In this document: piece by piece, positions 1 through 8,110 of the stretch
Position numbering within the stretch: position 1 is the first letter of the stretch
How the letters are laid out: each line of letters starts with the position of its first letter
NCBI RefSeq assembly: GCF_001442615.1
Contig: NZ_LMXN01000008.1
Location: forward strand, 124,001 to 188,000
Direction of reading: 5' to 3'
DNA length: 64,000 bases
From: Algoriphagus resistens
GTDB taxonomy: Bacteria; Bacteroidota; Bacteroidia; Cytophagales; Cyclobacteriaceae
Position numbers and translations under genes: made by a program
The notes under the pieces: generated by a model
Told to the model about the DNA's origin: nothing
The model's database searches: none
The model's input: only the letters and a program-made list of their open reading frames with translations

Positions 1-2506
1 ATGCCCATGGCATTTCCGTTTTGTAGGCATAGGTATTCAGCCATTTTAGTGATGCAAACCAAGCTACCGGCACCGCTATAAGAAATGCCAGTAGCAAGAC
101 CCATACAAATTCGTTTACCAACACTAACAGCGATTCAAACTGGGAGGCGCCAAACACCCGTCGCACACCGATCTCCTTGGTTTTCCTCAAGGTATTGAAC
201 GTTGCCAATCCCACTATTCCAATAACTGCAATAACTATAGATATAACAGAGAACGTTAATACCAGATTTGAAGCAATTGACTCAGTTTTGTATAAATTAT
301 CGAAGGTCTCATCCTGAAACCAATACTTGATGAGCAAGTCCGGTTCGATTAGCTTATAAGCGCCACTGATCGCCTCAAGTGCCTTTTGGGCCTCTCCAGG
401 CTTGTATTTAATATATATACCAGGTAGGTATTCAATTGGCATACTATAAATAATCAGCGGCTGAATGGACTCTTTCAGAGATCCAGTATGTAAATCATTT
501 ACCACCCCCACGATTTCGCAATCCTGGTAATCATGGATTCTTATTTTTTCCCCGATCGGATTTTCAAAACCAAGATAGGCTGCAGCTGTCTCTGAAATTA
601 AAGCCTCCGTGACAAGTGAGTCTTTTGTCTGCTTTTCTGGTAAAAAAGCTCTTCCTTCCAACACCTCTAGTCCGAATAATTCACTGAAATTGGCCAGAGC
701 CGCGAGGGTCTGAAAATTGATTTGGGAATCGGGTGATTTACCTGCCCAATCCACAGCAACGGTACTGTTGCCTATAATCATGGGATTTGCATTCGCAGCA
801 GTCATGTCTATGATCGCGTCGCTCTTAAGTGTCTCGCTCCTGAAAGCATCATAGCTTTTGAGCAGTCTAAAGCTAGGTTCTAGCCTGATCATATTTTCCT
901 TGTCAAACCCCAGGTTCTTCTCGCGGATAAAATCCAACTGAAAATAAATTACAGAACTGAACAGGATAATGCCAATGGAAAGGCACAGCTGTACAGTCAT
1001 CAATACTTTTCGGATATTCAAGGATCCGGTAAAATTGTTGGCTCCCGAACCTTTTAATATTCTAGCGGATTGGAAAGAAGACAACACCAAAGAAGGATAC
1101 AATCCTGCCAGCAATGCTACTGATACGAGAAAAACCAGCAGGTAAAGAACATTCATTCCCCCTATCAGAGAAAGCGACAGGCTCGCATCGATTAAACTAT
1201 TGAACCTGGGAAGAGCTAGTACTGTCCAGGCAATTCCCAAAAGAAATGAAGCAAGAACCATCATGAACGATTCACTCATAAACTGAACAATCAGAGTGTT
1301 TTTCACCGCACCGATTGCTTTTCTAACTCCTATTTCCTTGGCTCTTAAAGTAGCCCTGGCGGTGGACAGATTCACAAAATTGATGACAGCCATCGCCAAT
1401 ACCAACAAAGCGATAAGAATAAACAGTCTTACGTAATCAATCCGTCCTCCTGCATTCTTTCCATTTTCATAGGCATTATTTAAATGCCAGTCAGTAAATG
1501 GGACTGCTTCATACGATATTTTTTTGGACAGATACTCTTCCCCTAGTACTGTCGGGTGATTGAGCTTCTCTGAAAGTTGTTTTGCCGGTACGTTGGAGGA
1601 AGTTTTTAAGTAAACATCAAAAAACCAGGACTGCAGCCTTTCCTCATTGATTCCCGTTTGCCTTTGATAAATTGAAAATGGAAGTGCAAAATCAAATTTG
1701 ATGGAAGATTGTGATGGGATATCCTGAAAGACCGCCGCAATAGATACTTCCTTGGATCCGTCAATCTTGATGGTTTTCCCCAGGGGGCTTTCCTCACCAT
1801 ACAGTGTCCTGGCCATTTTCTCGGAAATAGCAATCTGCGCCACATCTTCCAGGGGATTAGGATCACCGCTGAGAATAGAGAAGGAGAAGGTGGAAAAAAG
1901 ACTGGGGCTTGCATAAACACCATTAAAATAAATGCATTCCCCGTCTCCGTTTTCAGGCCAGAAACACAGTTCGTGTGGCCACCTTGATCCTGTTGATATG
2001 TGCGTTACCTCTTCTACTTCGGGTATGCTTTCAGCATTCATATTGAAGCCAGCTGTAAATTCAGTCTGGAATGAACCGTTTGCATTTACATGGGTGATTA
2101 CCTTATACAGGTTTTCAGGATCCTTATGGAATCGATCAAAGGAGAATTCATTGATTACCCAGAGGCTTATTAGAAAAATACAGCTAAAAGCGATGGACAG
2201 ACCAAAGAGGGAGAGTAAGGAGTGACCGGGATTCTTACGGAAATTCCTGATAAACACAAGAAGGTTATTTTTCAACATGTCGGCAGAAATAGTAGTTGAA
2301 TAGGATTCTGAAGTTTTCTTTTTGATGTTTTTGAACCTGAAAAACCGCAAAACATTCCAGGCAAACTGCCAGTTTGCAGTCCTTGGGCTCTCCTTTGCTT
2401 TTCTTTCATACAGCTCGTAGATATCGCCCTGTATTTCGTCGAGGAGATCCTCCCGGCAATACCAGGCAAGGAATCTATCGGCCCATTTTGGAGGTTTTGG
2501 TCTCAT
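1..2506 (-). CDS. FtsX/MacB-type ABC transporter permease with N-terminal prefix domain (partial)
   Basis: The frame opens at the ATG at 2506 (MRPKPPKWADRFLAWYC...) and stays open to the left edge, so about 835 residues are present and the C-terminus is cut off. The first ~65 residues form the soluble permease prefix domain (DLLDEIQGDIYELYERK) typical of Bacteroidota FtsX permeases. One membrane segment follows (SLFGLSIAFSCIFLISLWV), then a MacB-like periplasmic domain. A three-helix FtsX core (ARATLRAKEIGVRKAIGA) and a second periplasmic/FtsX half (RKTKEIGVRRVFGAS) come after. It is an inner-membrane protein likely working with an ATPase encoded elsewhere, as a mechanotransmission exporter rather than a channel. 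It starts 8 nt after the PadR stop, so the two are probably co-transcribed and PadR-controlled. Confidence 0.9.
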   Translation of the reverse strand, partial: MRPKPPKWADRFLAWYCREDLLDEIQGDIYELYERKAKESPRTANWQFAWNVLRFFRFKNIKKKTSESYSTTISADMLKNNLLVFIRNFRKNPGHSLLSLFGLSIAFSCIFLISLWVINEFSFDRFHKDPENLYKVITHVNANGSFQTEFTAGFNMNAESIPEVEEVTHISTGSRWPHELCFWPENGDGECIYFNGVYASPSLFSTFSFSILSGDPNPLEDVAQIAISEKMARTLYGEESPLGKTIKIDGSKEVSIAAVFQDIPSQSSIKFDFALPFSIYQRQTGINEERLQSWFFDVYLKTSSNVPAKQLSEKLNHPTVLGEEYLSKKISYEAVPFTDWHLNNAYENGKNAGGRIDYVRLFILIALLVLAMAVINFVNLSTARATLRAKEIGVRKAIGAVKNTLIVQFMSESFMMVLASFLLGIAWTVLALPRFNSLIDASLSLSLIGGMNVLYLLVFLVSVALLAGLYPSLVLSSFQSARILKGSGANNFTGSLNIRKVLMTVQLCLSIGIILFSSVIYFQLDFIREKNLGFDKENMIRLEPSFRLLKSYDAFRSETLKSDAIIDMTAANANPMIIGNSTVAVDWAGKSPDSQINFQTLAALANFSELFGLEVLEGRAFLPEKQTKDSLVTEALISETAAAYLGFENPIGEKIRIHDYQDCEIVGVVNDLHTGSLKESIQPLIIYSMPIEYLPGIYIKYKPGEAQKALEAISGAYKLIEPDLLIKYWFQDETFDNLYKTESIASNLVLTFSVISIVIAVIGIVGLATFNTLRKTKEIGVRRVFGASQFESLLVLVNEFVWVLLLAFLIAVPVAWFASLKWLNTYAYKTEMPWA

Positions 2507-2514
2507 ACGTTAAC

Positions 2515-2853
2515 CTAAGTAAGTTTAAATTCAAATGCGGGCTTTGGAATCATACCGTAAAGCTGATTTCGTAAAGCACGGCTTTCTTCCAGCACATTTT
2601 TCCCCGCAGCGGTGAGCGTAAATAGCCTCTTCCTTCTTCCTCCCCGCTCCTCTGTAGGCTGCCCGGTATGCGATTTGAGATAACCTTTTTCTTCCAGTCG
2701 TGTCAAGACCGAATGTACCGCACTGATATTCAATGAGCGACCCGCCTGAATTTTGAGCTCATCCATGACAGAGACCCCATAAGCCTCAGGGAACAACACC
2801 CCCACTGTCAACAAAATGAGCTCCTCTAATTCTCCTAGATATGATCCTTTCAC
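2515..2853 (-). CDS. PadR family transcriptional regulator
   Basis: This 112-residue protein is a PadR-type winged helix: N-terminal LGELEELILLTVGVL helix, recognition region around NISAVHSVLTRLEEKGYL and the wing segment RGGRRKRLFTLTAAGKNVLEE. The start is a GTG at 2853. It precedes the prefix-domain FtsX permease by 8 nt, an arrangement common in Bacteroidota in which the PadR protein represses the transporter operon. A near-perfect 17-bp dyad lies just upstream and is the obvious candidate for its operator. The ligand is not apparent. Confidence 0.93.
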   Translation of the reverse strand: MKGSYLGELEELILLTVGVLFPEAYGVSVMDELKIQAGRSLNISAVHSVLTRLEEKGYLKSHTGQPTEERGGRRKRLFTLTAAGKNVLEESRALRNQLYGMIPKPAFEFKLT

Positions 2854-2869
2854 AAGTATGATTTATTTG

Positions 2870-2913
2870 TCCTACGAAAGTAAAAGTAATACATATCTTT
2901 TACTTTTGTAGGA
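2870..2913. promoter_or_regulatory. 17-bp inverted repeat, probable PadR operator
   Basis: Arms at 2870-2886 (TCCTACGAAAGTAAAAG) and 2897-2913 are reverse complements with one mismatch, separated by 10 nt. The site lies 17-60 nt upstream of the padR start, where an autoregulatory operator would be expected. On the minus strand the arm contains TACTTTCG, one base off the Bacteroidota -7 consensus TAnnTTTG, so the operator may overlap the promoter. The assignment to PadR is inference. Confidence 0.7.
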
Positions 2914-3106
2914 TTAATGAAAAAAAATATTTTAACCCGATAACCTCTGGAGAAATGAAAATTATCAGTTGTTTTTTTTGCTACGCTCCCCTATCGCTTG
3001 TTGCTAAAATGGAAAGGACCGGGCTATCTGCCACGGTCCAGTCTCCTCTAGGTTCATACCTGCCTTTAGCTACAGACCCATCTGGGTCAAAAGCTTTCCA
3101 ACCTTT

Positions 3107-4732
3107 TTATTGCCAGCCTGGATTTTGTTCCAAACTTGGGTTTAGGCCAAGTTCATTCACCGGGAAAGGCCATAAGTAGTCCCTTTGGGGGTCAAAACTT
3201 CTATTCTCCCCACTTTGCAGGAGAATAAAGCCATTTTCATCCACATCCGGGGTAACAGCCGTACCAAATTCCTCTGCAAAATAGAAATTGCCGAGAACAG
3301 GCTTGGGCAATTCTACTTCAGCAGTTTTCCATCTGATCAAATCCCAGTAACGGAATCCCTCCAGTGCCAGCTCCACCCGACGTTCCCTACGGATTTCCTC
3401 CCGAAGATCCAGTCCATTGGTCGCGGCAAATGCATTACTAATAGGGGCAACCTCTGCCCGGACCCTCAAGGCATTGAGAGTCATATCCAACTCGCTGTCC
3501 GAAATTTGACCGTTCAATTCGTAAGCTGCCTCAGCATAGTTCAGGAGCACTTCCGCATATCGTATAATAGCGTAGTCAATGAAGGACCGGGAGTTTTGCC
3601 AATCTGTAAGGTTGGCATATCTCCTGTTGGCAAAACCAGTCCTCTGAAAGGAAAGGTTCGGCACATTGAAGGTCGGCTGGGTGGCAATGTATTCGTCCCC
3701 TTCCTTAAACAGGGTGGCTTCCATCCGTTTGTCACGGTTGGAAAACACCTCTATAATCTCCGTTGGAGATTGATAAATGGGTGATTTGGACATCGGTAAC
3801 CCATCTTTCATAAGATAAGAGTCCACGAGTGCTTTAGTTGGATTAGCCGCTCCTGTTTCCAGATTTCGCTGGGCATTATGAAAAAGGATCGATTCCGAAA
3901 CATCTTTTCCATACTGTCTCACCAGGATATTTTCAGGATTGGAAGGTCCCTCACCCTCATACTGCCACAGACCAAAATAGGACTGAAACAAACTATGGTA
4001 ACCTGAATCCATACAGGCTTTGGCGGCGTCCAGTGCGAGCTTCAGGTGCTTATCAGCATCCCCGGTTCCGTGATATTTTGCAAATGTACCCTCAAAAAGT
4101 GCCGCTCTGGATTTAAACGCCATGGCAGCAGTATTGGATACTCTCCCATACCCGGCACCACCCAACTCGGAAGGGGATTTTAGGTTTTCAATCGCATAAT
4201 CCAGGTCTTCATAGACCGCATCCATCACTTCGGCCCGCGGGGACTTGGGACCAAACAGGCGCTCATCTGTTTCGATCATAGTCTCCAGTATCAGGGGCAC
4301 ATCACCATAGCGCTGCACCAGACTAAAATAAGCCCAGGCACGAAAGAACCTCGCCTCAGCCAGATAGGTTGCCACGATACCCGGATCCACTCCATTATCC
4401 GATGCAGCAGGGGCCTTCTCCAGAATGTTATTCGCGGCACGGATGATCCGGTAGGGCGTATTGTAACTCCCGTCTGTGGCTGGAACCAGACGGGTTCCAT
4501 CGCTGATCGGGTTAGGTCCCGAACCAAAGGCATCATCTGACCATACATCACTTGTCTGCGGCAATCCCGGCAGGAAAGTATATAGATAATTTGACGCCAG
4601 CTTGATATCATTTTCAGTCTTCCAAAATGAAGGATCCGATAGGTTGGTCTCGGGGATTCTGTCTATTTCGCAGGAGGTGATCCCCCCGATAATTACGACA
4701 GCAAGAACGATGAGTTTATGTGTGATTTTCAT
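3107..4732 (-). CDS. RagB/SusD family nutrient-uptake outer membrane lipoprotein
   Basis: This 541-residue SusD homologue forms the surface lid that captures glycans for the SusC channel. It has a lipoprotein signal peptide with lipobox around GGITSC (Cys21), the family start of the mature protein (DRIPETNLSDPSFW), TPR-like helices (AYLAEARFFRAWAYFSLVQRYGDVPL) and the closing RRERRVELALEGFRYWDLIRWK and YLWPFPVNELGLNPSLEQNPGW motifs. Length is normal. It is the last gene of the GH88-SusC-SusD operon. Two tandem MKSS elements lie between it and susC, the nearer ending exactly at its ATG, so its translation may depend on coupling from the element's small ORF. Confidence 0.96.
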   Translation of the reverse strand: MKITHKLIVLAVVIIGGITSCEIDRIPETNLSDPSFWKTENDIKLASNYLYTFLPGLPQTSDVWSDDAFGSGPNPISDGTRLVPATDGSYNTPYRIIRAANNILEKAPAASDNGVDPGIVATYLAEARFFRAWAYFSLVQRYGDVPLILETMIETDERLFGPKSPRAEVMDAVYEDLDYAIENLKSPSELGGAGYGRVSNTAAMAFKSRAALFEGTFAKYHGTGDADKHLKLALDAAKACMDSGYHSLFQSYFGLWQYEGEGPSNPENILVRQYGKDVSESILFHNAQRNLETGAANPTKALVDSYLMKDGLPMSKSPIYQSPTEIIEVFSNRDKRMEATLFKEGDEYIATQPTFNVPNLSFQRTGFANRRYANLTDWQNSRSFIDYAIIRYAEVLLNYAEAAYELNGQISDSELDMTLNALRVRAEVAPISNAFAATNGLDLREEIRRERRVELALEGFRYWDLIRWKTAEVELPKPVLGNFYFAEEFGTAVTPDVDENGFILLQSGENRSFDPQRDYLWPFPVNELGLNPSLEQNPGWQ

Positions 4733-4824
4733 ATGATTATAATTTGTCTTTTAAGGGCCATATGGAATCTCGCATGCATTATAATCATCCCAGTGTGTGA
4801 CGCTGGAGTCATGCTCGATTTCAT
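4729..4824 (-). CDS. MKSS element A leader ORF (31 aa), coupled to susD
   Basis: Starting at the element's own ATG, the ORF reads MKSSMTPASHTGMII and 16 more residues, then TGA. The stop overlaps the susD start in an ATGA arrangement, a classic layout for translational coupling. Copies C and D encode closely similar 31-residue peptides. Whether the peptide itself matters, or only the ribosome traffic, cannot be told from sequence. Confidence 0.4.
   Translation of the reverse strand: MKSSMTPASHTGMIIMHARFHMALKRQIIII
4733..4824 (-). mobile_element. MKSS element copy A (92 bp), at the susD start codon
   Basis: Read on the minus strand, the unit runs from one ATGAAA (4824-4819) to the next ATGAAA (4732-4727, the first two codons of susD). 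It shares its left end (ATGAAATCGAGCATGAC), middle (GCGAGATTCCATATGGCC) and right end (CAAATTATAATCAT) with the copies at 4825, 24907 and 36148. An 11-bp inverted repeat ATGATTATAAT / ATTATAATCAT brackets its right half. Removing copies A and B would leave the susC stop 18 nt from the susD ATG, ordinary spacing for such a pair. Confidence 0.85.
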
Positions 4825-4915
4825 CTGTTTATAATTGTTTTAAGATGGTCAGATGGAATCTTGCAGGATGAGTAATCATCCCGATATGTGTCGTTTTCGA
4901 CATGCTCGATTTCAT
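4825..4915 (-). mobile_element. MKSS element copy B (91 bp), in tandem with copy A
   Basis: This unit runs from the ATGAAA at 4915 to the ATGAAA that begins copy A. Ends and middle match the family, and a perfect hairpin TGTCG-AAAA-CGACA is present. Its ORF (4915 to 4829) is 28 codons, ending TAA 4 nt before the ATG of copy A. Tandem placement fits a second insertion using the ATGAAA of copy A as target. The duplicate is diverged from A in the loop region, so it is not a recent unequal-crossover copy. Confidence 0.85.
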
Positions 4916-4933
4916 GATTGTATCTTGTTTGGG

Positions 4934-7900
4934 TTAGAAGGATAGATTGATACCCGCAGCCACAGTTCCAAAAAACGGATAGTCAGCCCGCACAGCGTTG
5001 TTGTTTTCCGGATCAAACACGCCGTCAAAGACTCCCATTTTCGTGAATGTGAGAATATCCTGGCCAGTGATAAATACCCTGGCCCGGGATAGTTTTACTT
5101 TGGAAAGCAGTGATTCGGGCAGCGAATAACCCAGTTGGATATTTTTCAACCTGACATACGCCCCATTGAGCACCCATCTGTCTGAAGCCCGGTAGTTATG
5201 CTGGCCCTGTAAAAACGGACGTGGGAAAGCCGCATTGGGATTCTCCGGGGTCCAGTAGTCCTGATGATGGGCCATCGGCATAAACCAGCTCTGACCCATG
5301 GGCATTAGCATATCTGTATTTGGCATGAAGCTACGCTGTCCCACACCTTGGAAGAAGATGCTGAAGTCAATACTCCTATAATTAAATCCGGCATTAATCC
5401 CAAAGAGGTATCGTTGCTGATCGGTGCTCAGCAGCACCATATCACCGGGATCATCAGTGGTTCCACGACCCTGGGTAATCCGGTCATCCCCGTTCTGATT
5501 GATGTATTGAATGTCACCTACACCCGTATTGTTATCCTGAAACGGAGCTCCGTTTACCTGGTCCATTGAGGAGAAATAGCCCGATGCAGTACGGTACCCC
5601 CAGATTGAATTAAGCGGATATCCTTCCACTATTGAGTTATTGCCCAGCCCGACTACATTTCTTCCCGAGAATTCAACCAGTTTATTCTTATTGTCCGAGA
5701 TGTTGAAGGCAGCAGTATAGTTGAAATCAGTCCCGATCTTGTTGCGGTATCTGACCTCTGTTTCCCATCCCCAGGATTTAAGCACTCCATTATTCACCCT
5801 AGGTGTACCAACACCAAAAGTAGCGGGAAGCTGAAGCGGGGTAAGCATGTCCCGGTTATGTTTAATATAATAATCAAAGCTCAGCTGTAATTTATTGTCC
5901 CAAAAACCCATGTCCGTACCGTAGTTCACCGTTTCGATGGTTTCCCATGACAGGGTGGATGAAGGCACTGAATTTTCATAGAAATAAGTAGTGCGGGTCT
6001 CATCCGCTCCCATCACCAGACCCGAGCCGCTGCTGAGCAGACTTAGGTAATCGTAGTAGCCGACTATGTTTCCAAGGGCAGATCCCAATCGGCCCCATGA
6101 GGCTCTTAGCTTCAGTTCGGAAATAAAATCAAGGTTGTCATGGAAGAAATTTTCCCGGTGCATATTCCAACCTACTGAGGCAGAAGGAAAAACTTTGAAC
6201 CGAAGCCCCGGCGCCAGCTTGGAGCTCTCATCTCCCCTGAGCGTACCTTCAAACAGATACTTGTCCATATAGCTATAGTTCACCCTTCCGAATATGGATT
6301 GGGTCGCCAGAGTGGAGATAGATTCATTCGTTACTTTTGTATTGTCGTCCCCAAGATTTAAAGAGGGAAGATCATTGGAGATTAAACTTCTGGCCTGTGA
6401 AAACTGACTTGAGTAACGGTAATCCTCGTACTGAAAACCTCCAAGCACAGTGATCTTATGCTTTTCACCCAGTGTGATTGCATAATCGGCCAACAGCTGG
6501 AAGCTGGTGTTTACCGTATTGCTGTTAGTGACCTCATAGACATTGGGGTTGTTGAGGATAAAAGCCGGTGCTTCTCCCCCTTTGTTCCATAGGTTTACCG
6601 TACGCGCAAATCGGTTTCTGTTGTACATCCGAAACTGTTTTCCGTAGATCGCCCGGACCTGAAGTCCCTTTACCAGATCTTTGAGGGTGGCGGTAAATAC
6701 TCCGTCAAAGTCATTTCTGGAGGTCTTGTCATATCCCCCTTCACTTAAGATTGCATAGGTATTGTTTCCCGAAGTACCCGCTCCGCCAAATAGCCTTCCA
6801 TCGGGCATAAATACCGGAAATCTCACCCTTGCCTGATACACCTGCTGGAGAAGTCCGTAACCATTGGCCCCCTGAGAAGGGGCGTTGGTATTGTGCTGTG
6901 CATAGGAGATCCGGGAATCCAACTTCAAATGTTTACTCAGCTCAGTACCCAGGTTGACCCGTACGTTGTAGCGGTCAAAATCATCCGGCCCTACCTTAAA
7001 CACTCCTTGTTTCTCATAATAGCCCAGTGATACGAGGTAATTAGTCTTCTCATTTCCTCCGCGTGCGCTGAGGTTGTGTGTCTGCATCGGGGAATAGTCC
7101 CGCAGCACCTGGTCCCGGATACTCTTTTGGTTGTAGGTAATCCATCGGTTAGGGTCATTGGGATCCTCCACAAATTCGACCCCATCCCTGATAAACTGTA
7201 GCGCCTCGTCATTATACTCCGGCCCGAGCCCTCTATTTGCTCTTGCCAGGTTGGAGAATTCCGCTTCCTGAAGCAAAGTCATCCTATCGGGAACATTAAG
7301 AGCCCATTCAGATCCAAATTGTCCTGAATACTCAAACACCGTTTTGCCGGATTTCCCTGTTTTGGTTGTCACCAAAATTACACCCCCCGCCGCCTGGGCG
7401 CCATAGATGGCAGCGGCGGCGGCATCTTTTAGCACGGTCACGGTCTCAATATCATTGGGATTGAGTGTCTGCAGCGTGAAAAGCGGTGCAGGAACCCCAT
7501 CCACCATCAGCAAGGGATTTACATTGCCATTGGCAGAAGTAGCTCCTCTTACCTGGATATTCAATCCTTCTGAACCCGGCTGGCCGCTTGACCGGGTCAC
7601 ATTCAGTCCCGGCGTGGTGCCTTGCAATGCATTGGCCACAGAGGGTACGGGTCTGTTTTCCAGCAGTTCTTTACCTACAGTAGATACTGCTCCTGTCAGG
7701 TTTGCTTTCTGCTGGGTGCCATACCCCACTACTACTACTTCGCCTAACTCGGCCACATTCTCAGCCAGCATTACCTCCAGATCAGTCTGGTTACCCACCT
7801 TCACTTCCTGTTGGATATAGCCAATAAAGCTAAAAACCACTAGCGCCTCCGGGGAACTCACCTCTAGGCTAAAATTCCCGTTCAAATCCGTTACTACGCC

Positions 7901-8077
7901 ATTTGTAGTGCCTTTCTCAATCACATTAACCCCGGGCATTCCTTCCCGGGTTCCGGAATCATAAACGATTCCTTTCACATTGACCACTCCTTGGGCCAAC
8001 AAGTTTGCATGAAAACCCAGCTGCAGCACGAGGCCGAGCAGGATTCCCATCAGGGGTTTGGTGTACTTGTTTTTCAT
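4934..8077 (-). CDS. SusC/RagA family TonB-linked outer membrane transporter
   Basis: This 1047-residue protein is the TonB-dependent outer-membrane channel partner of SusD. In order it has a signal peptide ending near LLAQG, a carboxypeptidase-regulatory-like domain (VKGIVYDSGTREGMPGVNV), a TonB box region followed by the SusC plug (VVVVGYGTQQKANLTGAV), and a 22-strand barrel ending in the aromatic terminus INLSF. There is no N-terminal STN domain, consistent with control by an HTCS rather than a sigma/FecR system. It follows the GH88 gene by 33 nt. The substrate is inferred to be a uronic-acid-containing oligosaccharide from the neighbouring GH88. Confidence 0.97.
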   Translation of the reverse strand: MKNKYTKPLMGILLGLVLQLGFHANLLAQGVVNVKGIVYDSGTREGMPGVNVIEKGTTNGVVTDLNGNFSLEVSSPEALVVFSFIGYIQQEVKVGNQTDLEVMLAENVAELGEVVVVGYGTQQKANLTGAVSTVGKELLENRPVPSVANALQGTTPGLNVTRSSGQPGSEGLNIQVRGATSANGNVNPLLMVDGVPAPLFTLQTLNPNDIETVTVLKDAAAAAIYGAQAAGGVILVTTKTGKSGKTVFEYSGQFGSEWALNVPDRMTLLQEAEFSNLARANRGLGPEYNDEALQFIRDGVEFVEDPNDPNRWITYNQKSIRDQVLRDYSPMQTHNLSARGGNEKTNYLVSLGYYEKQGVFKVGPDDFDRYNVRVNLGTELSKHLKLDSRISYAQHNTNAPSQGANGYGLLQQVYQARVRFPVFMPDGRLFGGAGTSGNNTYAILSEGGYDKTSRNDFDGVFTATLKDLVKGLQVRAIYGKQFRMYNRNRFARTVNLWNKGGEAPAFILNNPNVYEVTNSNTVNTSFQLLADYAITLGEKHKITVLGGFQYEDYRYSSQFSQARSLISNDLPSLNLGDDNTKVTNESISTLATQSIFGRVNYSYMDKYLFEGTLRGDESSKLAPGLRFKVFPSASVGWNMHRENFFHDNLDFISELKLRASWGRLGSALGNIVGYYDYLSLLSSGSGLVMGADETRTTYFYENSVPSSTLSWETIETVNYGTDMGFWDNKLQLSFDYYIKHNRDMLTPLQLPATFGVGTPRVNNGVLKSWGWETEVRYRNKIGTDFNYTAAFNISDNKNKLVEFSGRNVVGLGNNSIVEGYPLNSIWGYRTASGYFSSMDQVNGAPFQDNNTGVGDIQYINQNGDDRITQGRGTTDDPGDMVLLSTDQQRYLFGINAGFNYRSIDFSIFFQGVGQRSFMPNTDMLMPMGQSWFMPMAHHQDYWTPENPNAAFPRPFLQGQHNYRASDRWVLNGAYVRLKNIQLGYSLPESLLSKVKLSRARVFITGQDILTFTKMGVFDGVFDPENNNAVRADYPFFGTVAAGINLSF

Positions 8078-8110
8078 AGTGTATTGGTTATTGGATTAGT
8101 GATAATTGAA

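Noticed and set aside
2955..3179. 74-codon plus-strand frame between padR and susD
   Set aside because: Overlaps the conserved susD C-terminus on the opposite strand and has no recognisable features.
4733..4915. Tandem MKSS units as a CRISPR array
   Set aside because: Only two diverged ~92-bp units with no constant repeat/variable spacer pattern, and single copies occur elsewhere at start codons.
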